Assembly (NCBI RefSeq): GCF_001677955.1
Contig: NZ_LELA01000092.1
Span: forward strand, 78,315-142,314
Reading direction: 5' to 3'
DNA length: 64,000 nt
Origin: Chryseobacterium sp. BGARF1
Lineage (GTDB): Bacteria > Bacteroidota > Bacteroidia > Flavobacteriales > Weeksellaceae
Part shown: piece after piece, positions 26,178-35,287 of the stretch
Layout: every line of letters starts with the position of its first letter
Position numbering within the stretch: the stretch's first letter is position 1
Notes under the pieces: model-generated
Told to the model about the DNA's origin: nothing
The model's database searches: none
The model's input: only the letters and a program-made list of their open reading frames with translations
Position numbers and translations under genes: made by a program

Positions 26178-29012
26178 ATGAGAAAACTTTTACTCACTTT
26201 TTTATTAATGCTTTTTAGCAGCAATATACTTTTTGCTCAGAGAGATACAGACCACTGGTTTGCGCCCTATTTTGATAGTCAAAACAGCACTCCATACATT
26301 CACACCCTTTATTTTTCTACAGATGCAGTCGCCCCTTTTGAAGTAAAAATCTTTAATAACAATACCCAGATAGGAGCAGTTACAATCAGTAAAAATAACC
26401 CACAATCATTTCCTCTACCAGCACAGTATATTTGGACAGATAATGACAGTAATGCATCTACTCCAGTCAATATGGGAGTTTATACCAAAGGTACCAAGCC
26501 TTATTTTGCATCATTAAGAGCTGCTATGGGTGCACATGGTGAAATTATCACATCAAAAGGTAAAGCAGGAATAGGAACAAAATTTTATGCAGCGGCGGCT
26601 CCTATCACAACCACATCTAGCACTCATAATTTCACAACCGGAATTATGGCAACCGAAGATGCTACGACAGTAACAGTTTCGGGATATGACGCAAATGTTC
26701 AGTTTGTAAATAATACAACCCCTCCACTTACATTAACGTTCACTTTAAATAAAGGACAGTCTTATATTTTAGCAGGACAAGCCAATGTTGTAGCAAATAG
26801 AGATGGTTTTATTGGATCAAAAATTGTGTCCACAAAACCAATTTCCGTAACCAATGGAAATGCAAATGCAATGTATGCTACAGGACAAACAAGTAACGGC
26901 TCCGATCTTATTATGGATCAATCTGTTCCCGTAGACCGTCTTGGAGACGAGTTTGCCATGGTAAGAAGTTTATCTCCGATTCCTTCATTCAATACTGAAG
27001 GAGGTATCATTGTTGCAACCGAAAACAATACCGAAATTTACCTTAATGGGAATGGAACGCCAGTAGCAACGCTAGCTGAAGGAGACTATTATAGAATTCT
27101 AGAGAATAATTATGTACAGCAGGGTACAAGCGGGCACTACAACATGTATATAAAAGCAACTAAAAATATTTATTTATATCAATTAGTTGGAAGAACAGGT
27201 ACAGAAACAGGAGGTTATAACTATATCCCCCCATTGAACTGCTTTTTGCCAAGAAAAATCGATGAGATTGGTAAAGTACAAGAAATGCCTGGCTCATCAG
27301 GACCAATTGTTTTAAAGCTTAATATCCTTACCGAAGCAGGGGCAGTTGTTACTTATTCTACTAATGGTGGTGCACCAATAACTCCTACTGCCGCACAAGG
27401 CCCATTCCCACTTACAGGAAACACCAACTGGGTAACGTATGCAATACAACCCATTACAGGAAACCTAACGATTACTTCTACAAAAGCAGTTACTGCAGGA
27501 ATTAATGGAGGATATAACTCTGCAGGATATGGAGGATATTTTGCAGGTTTCTCTTCAATTCCGCTTATTGCAAGACAAACAGGAGAATGTATCCCTGGAT
27601 TGATTTTAGAAGTAGATGACAGTTATGATACTTATCAGTGGTACAAAAACGACATTGCAATTCCTGGAGCCAATGGGAATACGTATACCCCACCTACTTC
27701 AGGTAATTACACCGTAAAAATTACAGTAGGAACTTGTCTTCCGGCAATTACTCCTGTATTTAAAGTATTCACTTGTCTTGAGAAAACTGCTAAGACTAGA
27801 ACTGTGTGTGAAGGATATTTAAATATTGTTCCACAATTTACGACGTCTTCACAGTTATTTACACCAGGCAGCGTTCAGATTATTACCCCACCAGCCAATG
27901 GTACGGCAATCATCAATCCTACAACTGGAGTAATAGGATATACTCCAAGCAATGGCTTTGTAGGAACAGATACAATTGTTTATAAATTCTGCGGAAACGA
28001 TCCAGAATTTGTAGATTGTGAAGAAATTACCCTTACACTGACTGTAACAGAAAGCCCTGTGGTAAATGATGCTACATTAAGAACTTGTTTCTTAGAAGAA
28101 AATATCGCAACAGGATTGTTTAATCTTACAAATGCTAACGTAACCGGTCAACTTGGAATTACTAAAACATATTATCCATCATTAACGGATGCTAATAACC
28201 AAACGAATGAAATCTTGGTTCCTGATCATTATATTGCTCCAAATGGTGTCGTTTACATCAGAGTAACTAATGCAAACGGATGTTATCGTGTGGCAAAAGT
28301 AACCTTAGTAGTTTTAGCACCTGTAGAGTCTGCTATATTGGTTGATAAAATAATATGTATCGAAGACAAAACAGTATTAGACGCGGGGCCAGGGTTTGCA
28401 TCATACCTATGGAGCACAGGAGCTACTACACAAACAATCTCAGACGTTGGAGTAGGAACCTACTGGGTAAAATTGAAAACAGGAGACTGTACGACAAAAC
28501 AAGCGGTAAAAGTTTATGCTTCTGAGCAGCCAGTTATTACAAACATTGAAGTTTCTGGTACAACCATTACAGTGTATGCTACAGGAGGTGTTGCTCCTTA
28601 CGAATATTCAATAAACAATATCGATTTTCAGCCTTCAAACATATTTACAGATCTTCCGAGAGGTGATATTAAAGTATATGTAAGAGATACCTATAAATGT
28701 ATCCCGATTGAAGTAGGAGTTACAATCCCTAACATCGTTAACGTAATTACGCCAAACGGAGACGGAGTAAATGATATCTTAGATTATTCTGCCCTTGCGA
28801 ATAAATCTAATCTGGTATTAGGAATCTTTGACCGTTATGGAGTGAAAATTTTTGAAGGAAATAAAGAAACCGGTTATAAATGGGACGGAACAATTAATAA
28901 AACCAAAAAAGTTTCTACAGGAAATTACTGGTTCAGTATTACTTGGAATGAGCCAAAAACCAAAACTCCAATTAAATTCTCAGGCTGGATTTTAGTAAAA
29001 AACAGAGAATAA
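26178..29012 (+). CDS. Giant secreted protein C with T9SS type B C-terminal domain
   Basis: 944 residues, the shortest of the four. Signal peptide MRKLLLTFLLMLFSSNILFAQ then RDTDHWFAP. The order is IgGFc-binding-like domain, Ig-like YDTYQWYKNDIAIPGA segment, NPTTGVIGYTPSN beta segment, one cysteine module (TCFLEENIATGLFNLTNANV), a WSTGATTQT module and the type B sorting domain (TPNGDGVND, IFDRYGVKIFEG, WDGT). It differs from B mainly by lacking one cysteine module, and the two are nearly identical around GGAPITPTAAQGPF. B and C therefore look like the most recent duplication in the array. Confidence 0.85.
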   Translation: MRKLLLTFLLMLFSSNILFAQRDTDHWFAPYFDSQNSTPYIHTLYFSTDAVAPFEVKIFNNNTQIGAVTISKNNPQSFPLPAQYIWTDNDSNASTPVNMGVYTKGTKPYFASLRAAMGAHGEIITSKGKAGIGTKFYAAAAPITTTSSTHNFTTGIMATEDATTVTVSGYDANVQFVNNTTPPLTLTFTLNKGQSYILAGQANVVANRDGFIGSKIVSTKPISVTNGNANAMYATGQTSNGSDLIMDQSVPVDRLGDEFAMVRSLSPIPSFNTEGGIIVATENNTEIYLNGNGTPVATLAEGDYYRILENNYVQQGTSGHYNMYIKATKNIYLYQLVGRTGTETGGYNYIPPLNCFLPRKIDEIGKVQEMPGSSGPIVLKLNILTEAGAVVTYSTNGGAPITPTAAQGPFPLTGNTNWVTYAIQPITGNLTITSTKAVTAGINGGYNSAGYGGYFAGFSSIPLIARQTGECIPGLILEVDDSYDTYQWYKNDIAIPGANGNTYTPPTSGNYTVKITVGTCLPAITPVFKVFTCLEKTAKTRTVCEGYLNIVPQFTTSSQLFTPGSVQIITPPANGTAIINPTTGVIGYTPSNGFVGTDTIVYKFCGNDPEFVDCEEITLTLTVTESPVVNDATLRTCFLEENIATGLFNLTNANVTGQLGITKTYYPSLTDANNQTNEILVPDHYIAPNGVVYIRVTNANGCYRVAKVTLVVLAPVESAILVDKIICIEDKTVLDAGPGFASYLWSTGATTQTISDVGVGTYWVKLKTGDCTTKQAVKVYASEQPVITNIEVSGTTITVYATGGVAPYEYSINNIDFQPSNIFTDLPRGDIKVYVRDTYKCIPIEVGVTIPNIVNVITPNGDGVNDILDYSALANKSNLVLGIFDRYGVKIFEGNKETGYKWDGTINKTKKVSTGNYWFSITWNEPKTKTPIKFSGWILVKNRE

Positions 29013-29039
29013 TCAATTTTTTAAATCAAATATTATTAA

Positions 29040-29069
29040 AAACCACGATAGCTTATCGTGGTTTTTGTT
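29040..29069 (+). terminator. Intrinsic terminator of protein C
   Basis: 11-bp stem aaaccacgata (29040-29050) / tatcgtggttt (29054-29064) followed by T-rich sequence. Confidence 0.85.
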
Positions 29070-29100
29070 TATTTTTAAAACTATTAACGTATTTTATTAT

Positions 29101-29108
29101 TAAATTTG
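29101..29108 (+). promoter_or_regulatory. -7 element for giant secreted protein D
   Basis: TAAATTTG, 19 bases before the ATG at 29128. Confidence 0.55.
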
Positions 29109-29127
29109 TGGTAAAATCGAGTCCAAA

Positions 29128-32100
29128 ATGAAGAAAATTCTATCTTTTTTCCTTATTTTTTATATATTCTCTACTTCACTTGCTCAATTGGATAGGGAAC
29201 ATTGGTTTGCTCCTATGGTAGATCGTACAGGAAACCCAAATCCTTATCAAAAACTTTATCTATCAACCAATCGTACGACTCCATTTGTTGTTACAATATA
29301 CAATAACAACATTGTTATTGGTACAGTGACCATTAGTAAAAATAATCCGCAAAAATTTGATGTCCTTCGAGATTACATTATTACGACTCAGCAAACAGAT
29401 CTGTTTACTCCAACCTCAAAAGGTTTATATGTAAAGGCAGATTTTCCTTTTTATGTCAATCTAAGATTTTCGGTTTTTAATCACGCCGAGATTATTACAT
29501 CAAAAGGAATCGCCTCTACCGGCACTACTTTTCATGTTGCAACAGCTCCTATTACCGTGGCTAATAGTATTCTTAATTTTATGACGAGTGTTTTGGCAAC
29601 TGAAGACAATACAACAGTTACCATATCCGGCTACAAAAACACAGTACAGTTTTCGAATGGGACAACAGGAGCAACTACCCCTACTCTTACTTTCACTTTA
29701 AACAAAGGTCAGTCTTATATCATTGATGGTATTGGTGATCTTACCGGAAATTTTGACGGATTTATTGGAGCTAAAATTGTCGCCACAAAACCAGTTAACA
29801 TCACCAACGGAAACTTCAACGGACAATATGCCGGAAACAATCCTACCAGTTCTGATATTTTGATGGATCAGTCGATACCGGTCAGCCAGCTTGGGACTAC
29901 TTTTGCACTTGTAAAAGGTAACGGAAATATCGGAAGCAATATGGAAGGCGCATTGGTAATAGCCACCCAAGACAATACTCTAGTGTATGTAAATAATGAA
30001 TTAACACCCGTTGCCAACCTGAATACCGGACAGTATTTTGTAATACCTGATACAAAATACCAACTTCAGGGAACTTCTCATTACAATCTTTATGTTGTCA
30101 CAAGCAAAAATGCTTACGTTTACCAAATACTTGCCGGAGCAGCTACTACAGGAAACGAGGTCGCAACTGGTGGTTTTAATTTCATTCCAGCGCTTAACTG
30201 CTATCTTCCAAAGCAAATCGATGAGATTGGGCTTATTAACGAAAACTTTGTACATACCAATGTTAATCCTGCAGGAATTCTAGCAATTCCGACAAAACTA
30301 AATCTTATTACCGAAAGAGGTGCTACCGTTTTTGTAAATGGAGCTCCTCCTCCAGCAGGAACAGGCCCTTTTGATATGACAGGTACCACCAACTGGGTAA
30401 CCTACGGTATTCCCAATACAACCGGAACAATTACCGTAAATTCAACAAAAGCAATTACAGCAGGAATTACAGCAGGAAGTGATGCCGTAGGATATGGTGG
30501 ATTCTTTGCAGGATTCTCAACACAACCCATCATTTTAAAATCTGGTGGAGATTGTGTACCTGGGATTGTACTTACTGTAGACCCGATTATCTATGATTCT
30601 TATCAATGGTATGTAGGCGGAGTTCTTATTGTGGGAGCCAACTCACCTAGTTACACTCCTACCGGCTCTGGAAATTACACCTGTTCGGTAACTATGGGAA
30701 CCTGTGCTCCATTGATTACAGCACCTTTCAAGGTTTTAAACTGTATGAAGCAATCGGCTGTCACTTATGATATCTGTGAGACAAAAGTTATTACCCCTGT
30801 ATTTACGACTTCTACACAAACTCCAGTTGCCTCAACGGTTGCCATTACCACCGCACCAACTTTAGGAACCGCAACCATTAATACAACTACAGGAGTTATC
30901 ACCTATACCGTAACCAATCCTTCTGTTACAGGAACAGACACTCTTGTTTACACCTTCTGCGGAAATAATCCTAACTTTCCGGATTGCGAAACGGTTACTG
31001 TAACCCTTAATATTCGTCCGGTAACCGTAAATAATGCAACATTAAGTGCTTGTAATATAAACGGAAACGGAACTTTTAATCTTACTTCAGCGATTGTTAC
31101 CACAAACACACCGGTAACCATTACTTATTATCCATCTTTACTTGACGCACAAAATGAAAATTTAACTGCATTAATAGCTGTTCCCACTACCTATTCTGCT
31201 CCGAATGGAACTATCGTTTATGCTGTAGTAAAAAATGCTACAGGCTGTAAAAGTATTGCACAGATTACTTTAAATTTATTCCCTTTAGCGATAGTAATTC
31301 CTGCAAATATGGGAAATCAGTGTGATGAAAATATGGATGGAACCGTAAATATCGTACTATCAGACATTACACAATTGATATTAAATAACCCTACCTATTT
31401 TACCAATGTAAGATATTATGCCCTTTTAGCCGATGCCAATTTAGGAAATGCTGCTACGCTTCCCAATAACTGGAGTTACAACACCAATACTACAATTTAC
31501 ATTCGAGTAGATTCTCCCGATGGATGCGCACCGGTGATTCAGCAGGTTAATTTTACCGTAGGAACAAAGCTTACTTTAATTAGAAATACGCTTACCACTA
31601 CTTTTTGCGATGATGATTTAGATGGAGTAAAACCAATGGATTTATCATTTTTCTTAAATCAGTTTACCATAGACCCTTTGGTAGGAGTTAGCTATCATAC
31701 AACTCTTGCAGATGCCCAAAATGATGTTGCACCAATTAGTAGTGCTGTGACACTTACCGGATCTCATGTGTACTACATAAGATTTGAAAAAAGTGGTTTC
31801 TGCCCCGATGTAGCAACACTAAGAATCACTCTTAAAACCCCTAAAAAATCTGACATTTTATTAAATAAAGTAGTGTGCCCAAATACCACCACAACCTTAG
31901 ACGCAGGCTCTGGTTTTGACGCCTATCTTTGGAGCACAGGAGATACAACACCATCGATTTCCAATGTTCCAGCTGGTAATTATTGGGTTGAACTTACTTT
32001 TGACGGTTGCGTTTACAGACAATTTGTAAATGTTTCTGCCTCTACATTACCTGTAATTACATTAATTGATATTAACGGATCTACCATAACAATCACGGTG

Positions 32101-32547
32101 ACGGGCGGTACACCTGCTTATGAATATTCTTTAGATGGCTTTTTTTGGCAGCCGTCTAATATATTTACCAATGTAAAAAGAGGAACGTACACCATCTATG
32201 TGAGAGATTCTCTGAATTGCGGTATAGTGAAACAAGACTTCGTCATCATTAATTTAATTAATACAATAACACCCAATGGTGATGGCAGAAATGACGAAAT
32301 AGATTATTCCGCATTAATGGGTAAAGACAATCTTGAATTTAGAATTTTCGATAGATATGGCGCTGAACTTTTCCGTGGTACGCCTTCCAATAAATTTACT
32401 TGGGATGGGAACATGAAAGGAAGACCTGTTTCTACAGCAACATATTGGTATTTCATTAGCTGGACAGAGCTTGGCAATGTAACGAGTGTAAAATACTCGA
32501 GTTGGTTATTGGTGAAACACAGAAATAACAGTCTTTGGGACAAATAA
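29128..32547 (+). CDS. Giant secreted protein D with T9SS type B C-terminal domain
   Basis: 1139 residues. Signal peptide MKKILSFFLIFYIFSTSLAQ followed by LDREHWFAP. It has the shared N-terminal domain (ATEDNTTVTISGYKN, LNKGQSYIIDG, GYGGFFAGFSTQP), Ig-like YDSYQWYVGGVLIVGA, a NTTTGVITYTV beta segment, a cysteine module and two ~95-residue repeats (CDENMDG, CDDDLDG) like those of A. The C-terminal sorting domain shows TPNGDGRND, IFDRYGAELFRG and TWDGN. The tail extends about seven residues past the usual VKNRE-type end (VKHRNNSLWDK). No obvious terminator follows. Confidence 0.85.
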   Translation: MKKILSFFLIFYIFSTSLAQLDREHWFAPMVDRTGNPNPYQKLYLSTNRTTPFVVTIYNNNIVIGTVTISKNNPQKFDVLRDYIITTQQTDLFTPTSKGLYVKADFPFYVNLRFSVFNHAEIITSKGIASTGTTFHVATAPITVANSILNFMTSVLATEDNTTVTISGYKNTVQFSNGTTGATTPTLTFTLNKGQSYIIDGIGDLTGNFDGFIGAKIVATKPVNITNGNFNGQYAGNNPTSSDILMDQSIPVSQLGTTFALVKGNGNIGSNMEGALVIATQDNTLVYVNNELTPVANLNTGQYFVIPDTKYQLQGTSHYNLYVVTSKNAYVYQILAGAATTGNEVATGGFNFIPALNCYLPKQIDEIGLINENFVHTNVNPAGILAIPTKLNLITERGATVFVNGAPPPAGTGPFDMTGTTNWVTYGIPNTTGTITVNSTKAITAGITAGSDAVGYGGFFAGFSTQPIILKSGGDCVPGIVLTVDPIIYDSYQWYVGGVLIVGANSPSYTPTGSGNYTCSVTMGTCAPLITAPFKVLNCMKQSAVTYDICETKVITPVFTTSTQTPVASTVAITTAPTLGTATINTTTGVITYTVTNPSVTGTDTLVYTFCGNNPNFPDCETVTVTLNIRPVTVNNATLSACNINGNGTFNLTSAIVTTNTPVTITYYPSLLDAQNENLTALIAVPTTYSAPNGTIVYAVVKNATGCKSIAQITLNLFPLAIVIPANMGNQCDENMDGTVNIVLSDITQLILNNPTYFTNVRYYALLADANLGNAATLPNNWSYNTNTTIYIRVDSPDGCAPVIQQVNFTVGTKLTLIRNTLTTTFCDDDLDGVKPMDLSFFLNQFTIDPLVGVSYHTTLADAQNDVAPISSAVTLTGSHVYYIRFEKSGFCPDVATLRITLKTPKKSDILLNKVVCPNTTTTLDAGSGFDAYLWSTGDTTPSISNVPAGNYWVELTFDGCVYRQFVNVSASTLPVITLIDINGSTITITVTGGTPAYEYSLDGFFWQPSNIFTNVKRGTYTIYVRDSLNCGIVKQDFVIINLINTITPNGDGRNDEIDYSALMGKDNLEFRIFDRYGAELFRGTPSNKFTWDGNMKGRPVSTATYWYFISWTELGNVTSVKYSSWLLVKHRNNSLWDK

Positions 32548-32643
32548 TTAAAAATTTTAATCCTAAAAAACGATATTCTATAACATACATTAACAGTTTA
32601 ATATAAAGTTTAATATAACTTTAACCACGTATTGATAAATCTC

Positions 32644-32670
32644 ACATAAGAACTCACCTAATTCTTATGT
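32644..32670 (+). promoter_or_regulatory. Inverted repeat overlapping the promoter of the 32686 gene
   Basis: Perfect 9-bp arms acataagaa (32644-32652) and ttcttatgt (32662-32670), 9-base spacer. The right arm ends on the first base of the -7 element, so it could be an operator. Confidence 0.4.
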
Positions 32671-32677
32671 AATTTTG
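32670..32677 (+). promoter_or_regulatory. -7 element for the 32686 gene
   Basis: TAATTTTG, 8 bases before the ATG at 32686. Confidence 0.5.
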
Positions 32678-32685
32678 CAAGACAT

Positions 32686-33474
32686 ATGAAGAAACTTTTT
32701 ATCATTTTATTGTTGGTTATTATAAGTAAGATGAATGCACAGAATTATTCCGGTGAAGTCTTTTTACGAGACAATTCCGTGCTTTACCTTAATCAGGTGT
32801 ATGTCACCAATCTTACCACACTCAAAACAGTATTAACTAGCTATAGCGGAGAATTTAATATAAAAGCAGAACCCGGAGATATCATTCGCTTTACATCAAT
32901 TATTACCGAAAGAAAAGATGTAAAACTAACGCCACAAATGTTGACCACTAAAAACCTAGTTGAATTAAAAGTAGCATATTACGATATTCAGGAAGTTGTT
33001 ATCAGCAGATTCCGACCTACCGGAAATTTGAGATATGATGTCAACTCTATCCGCAAAGAAGATAAAGCTCTTGCCTTAAAAAAGGTAATTGGCCTTCCCG
33101 AGCCTAAAGGCGATGGTACTTCACCTGTTCTTCCTGTTGCAGGCCTGAGAGACGGAGGTCTTACCTTTAGTCTTGAAAGTATATTTGATATTCTTTCGGG
33201 TGATCGTAAGAAAAAGCAGCGACTGGTGGCTTATGAAAGAATGAATAACTCTGTAACCAGTATTAAAAACTACTTGGGTACTGATTATTTTACAAGGCTT
33301 AAAATTCCTGAAAATCTTATTGATAACTTTTTACAGTTTATCTATACTTCCGAAAACATTGAAGTATATGTGCAAGCAGGAAATTTTGAAGCCATAAAAT
33401 TACCTATCGAAAAATATCTTCCAATTTATCAAAGAAGATTAAAAAATTCTCATCTTCAAGATATTGTAAAATAA
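32686..33474 (+). CDS. Secreted protein with carboxypeptidase-regulatory-like N-terminal domain
   Basis: 262 residues. Signal peptide MKKLFIILLLVIISKMNAQ, then a ~75-residue beta-sandwich of the CarboxypepD_reg/DUF4480-like kind (YSGEVFLRDNSVLYLNQVYVTNL, SYSGEFNIKAEPGDIIRFTSI), as found at the start of TonB-dependent receptors, but with no plug or barrel. The C-terminal half has a basic helix-rich region with no motif I recognise. No T9SS C-terminal domain is visible, so it probably stays in the periplasm or outer membrane. It follows the four giant secreted genes and could assist them, but only position supports that. Confidence 0.7.
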   Translation: MKKLFIILLLVIISKMNAQNYSGEVFLRDNSVLYLNQVYVTNLTTLKTVLTSYSGEFNIKAEPGDIIRFTSIITERKDVKLTPQMLTTKNLVELKVAYYDIQEVVISRFRPTGNLRYDVNSIRKEDKALALKKVIGLPEPKGDGTSPVLPVAGLRDGGLTFSLESIFDILSGDRKKKQRLVAYERMNNSVTSIKNYLGTDYFTRLKIPENLIDNFLQFIYTSENIEVYVQAGNFEAIKLPIEKYLPIYQRRLKNSHLQDIVK

Positions 33475-33641
33475 TATTGTAAAGAGTTTTCCCGTTAAAA
33501 AAAATCATTAACAAAAAAACATAACATTTTAAGCAGTAGTCTTTTTTTAAATTTGTTTAATTTTACAAAAAACGTCTATTCATCACGAGTTTAAACAATT
33601 TAAAAGTTGGTTCAAACCGTAAAAACTAAATTTATTATTCA

Positions 33642-34418
33642 ATGAAAAAGTTCTTTTTACTTTTCACTACTTTACTATTTCTTACATTTTCGGCGCAGAA
33701 TAAGGCTAAAGATTACAGTAACATCCTTAAAAGCAAGAATATTTATGAAATCAATGCTTTCCTGAGAGATGCCCATCCAGACGACCCTCGCCGATCTGTT
33801 TTAAAACCGAGAGTAATGGATTTTATGAAAGAGTATATCAAAAATGCTCCACCGGGCGATAAAAAAGTACGCGAGATGCAAGAAAATCTTGCAAGGCTAA
33901 AAACCGGACCGTCTACAAAAGTCTCTTTCGAGGAGATGAATGCTGCAATCAAGCAGAAACAAATTTTAAAATATCAAAAGCAATTACAAGTTGGTCAATC
34001 AGCAATAGTCTATACACGCAGTTCTGCCCAAAGTGTATATGTTACCGCTTCGGGAGCAAAGAATACTAAAGTGATTGCAGATACAGAAGCATCAGAATTT
34101 AATATGTTGATGGGAGAAAACCCTCTGGAGCATAAAAATAAAACAGTAAAAATCCTGAACTCTTTATTTGACAATGATCCTAATGCAAAAGAATGCATCG
34201 TAATGATTGAAAATAAGTCTGACTGTAATATCATTGTAAGGATTGAAGGTATCGGAAATACAAAATACAGGCTTCCGGTTCCGGCTCACGGAGACAATTC
34301 TATCGTGGTAGAAAAAGGAGATTACCTATTCACAAGTATTGTTTGCGGAGCACAATATGCCTCACAAAAAACAATTCAGAAGCCACTATTGGTAGCATTG
34401 GGAAGCTCATCAAAATAG
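33642..34418 (+). CDS. Secreted protein of the locally expanded family (possibly DUF6759)
   Basis: 258 residues with signal peptide MKKFFLLFTTLLFLTFSAQ. The N-terminal part (DYSNILKSKNIYEINAFLRDAHPDDPRRSVLKPRVMDFMK) closely matches the start of the gene at 35825. The C-terminal domain matches the family: LNSLFDNDPNAKECIVMI, NKSDCNIIVRIEG, VPAHGDNSIVVEKGDYLFTS and VCGAQY, with the two conserved cysteines. Function unknown. Of the four copies this is the longest and the most complete, with both domains and a linker. Confidence 0.8.
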   Translation: MKKFFLLFTTLLFLTFSAQNKAKDYSNILKSKNIYEINAFLRDAHPDDPRRSVLKPRVMDFMKEYIKNAPPGDKKVREMQENLARLKTGPSTKVSFEEMNAAIKQKQILKYQKQLQVGQSAIVYTRSSAQSVYVTASGAKNTKVIADTEASEFNMLMGENPLEHKNKTVKILNSLFDNDPNAKECIVMIENKSDCNIIVRIEGIGNTKYRLPVPAHGDNSIVVEKGDYLFTSIVCGAQYASQKTIQKPLLVALGSSSK

Positions 34419-34457
34419 ATCTGGGAATCTGTTACTTTTCGTTTCAATTAAAAATTT

Positions 34458-34492
34458 AAATGCTGCATAATTTTCGTAATTTTGCAGCATTT
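34458..34492. promoter_or_regulatory. Inverted repeat around the trmB promoter
   Basis: Perfect 10-bp arms aaatgctgca (34458-34467) and tgcagcattt (34483-34492). The -7 element lies between and into the right arm. It could be an operator, or a weak terminator for the upstream gene. Confidence 0.4.
34477..34484 (+). promoter_or_regulatory. -7 element for trmB
   Basis: TAATTTTG, 20 bases before the ATG at 34505. Because it lies inside the longer open frame, it argues for the 34505 start. Confidence 0.55.
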
Positions 34493-34504
34493 CATATATA
34501 TTTC

Positions 34505-35182
34505 ATGGGCAAAAACAAATTAAGAAGATTCGCTGAAAATAAAAAATTATCAAACGTCATTCAACCGACAAGAGATGAAGCCCTTACCGGTTTTGAACTT
34601 AAAGGAAACTGGAGAAAAGATTTCTTTAAAAACGACCAACCTATTGTTTTGGAGTTAGGTTGTGGAAAAGGAGAATATACAGTAGGTCTTGCAAAAACTT
34701 TTACCGATAAAAACTTTATCGGGATAGATATTAAAGGCGCAAGATTCTGGTTCGGAGCTAAAGAAGCGGCAGAAAACGGCATGAACAATGTTGGCTTTCT
34801 AAGATCTCAAATTGAATTGGTTGAATATTATTTTGCCGAAAATGAAGTGGATGAAATTTGGATTACTTTTCCAGATCCGCAGATCAAATATAAACGTACC
34901 AAGCATAGATTAACCCACCCTGACTTTCTTGAGAGATACAAGAAGTTTTTAAAACCAGGAGGAATTGTACATTTAAAAACCGATTCAGAATTTTTGCACG
35001 GTTATACTTTGGGATATTTACAAGGGGCAGGCTACGAAATTATCTCAGCGCATCATGACATCTACGGAGCTTTAGAATACGAGCCCAACACGCCTCATCT
35101 AAGAGACATCCGAACGTATTATGAAGAATTGTTTTCAGCAAAAGGAAAAACAATTACTTATATAAAATTTAAGATCAATTAA
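34505..35182 (+). CDS. trmB: tRNA (guanine-N7-)-methyltransferase
   Basis: SAM-dependent enzyme that methylates G46 in the tRNA variable loop. The SAM-binding motif is VLELGCGKGEYTVGLA, with the characteristic ITFPDPQIKYKRTKHRLTHPDFL segment of TrmB. The frame is open from an ATG at 34460, but that codon lies in an inverted repeat upstream of the -7 element. The ATG at 34505 (MGKNKLRRFAENK) matches the normal TrmB start and gives 225 residues. It is a single-gene unit ending at a terminator, lying between members of the DUF6759-like family. Confidence 0.95.
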   Translation: MGKNKLRRFAENKKLSNVIQPTRDEALTGFELKGNWRKDFFKNDQPIVLELGCGKGEYTVGLAKTFTDKNFIGIDIKGARFWFGAKEAAENGMNNVGFLRSQIELVEYYFAENEVDEIWITFPDPQIKYKRTKHRLTHPDFLERYKKFLKPGGIVHLKTDSEFLHGYTLGYLQGAGYEIISAHHDIYGALEYEPNTPHLRDIRTYYEELFSAKGKTITYIKFKIN

Positions 35183-35192
35183 ATCGATATTG

Positions 35193-35222
35193 AAGCTGCA
35201 AGTTATTTTGCAGCTTTTTTTA
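35193..35222 (+). terminator. Intrinsic terminator of trmB
   Basis: 9-bp stem aagctgcaa (35193-35201) / ttgcagctt (35208-35216) followed by a T run. Confidence 0.87.
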
Positions 35223-35287
35223 CGACAATAAAGCAAGCTTTTCTGAGTTTAATAAAAAGTTTAAATTTACTTCCAGAAAATATTAAC

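Noticed and set aside
34460..34504. Upstream ATG as the trmB start
   Set aside because: It precedes the -7 element and lies in an inverted repeat; the ATG at 34505 gives the normal TrmB N-terminus.
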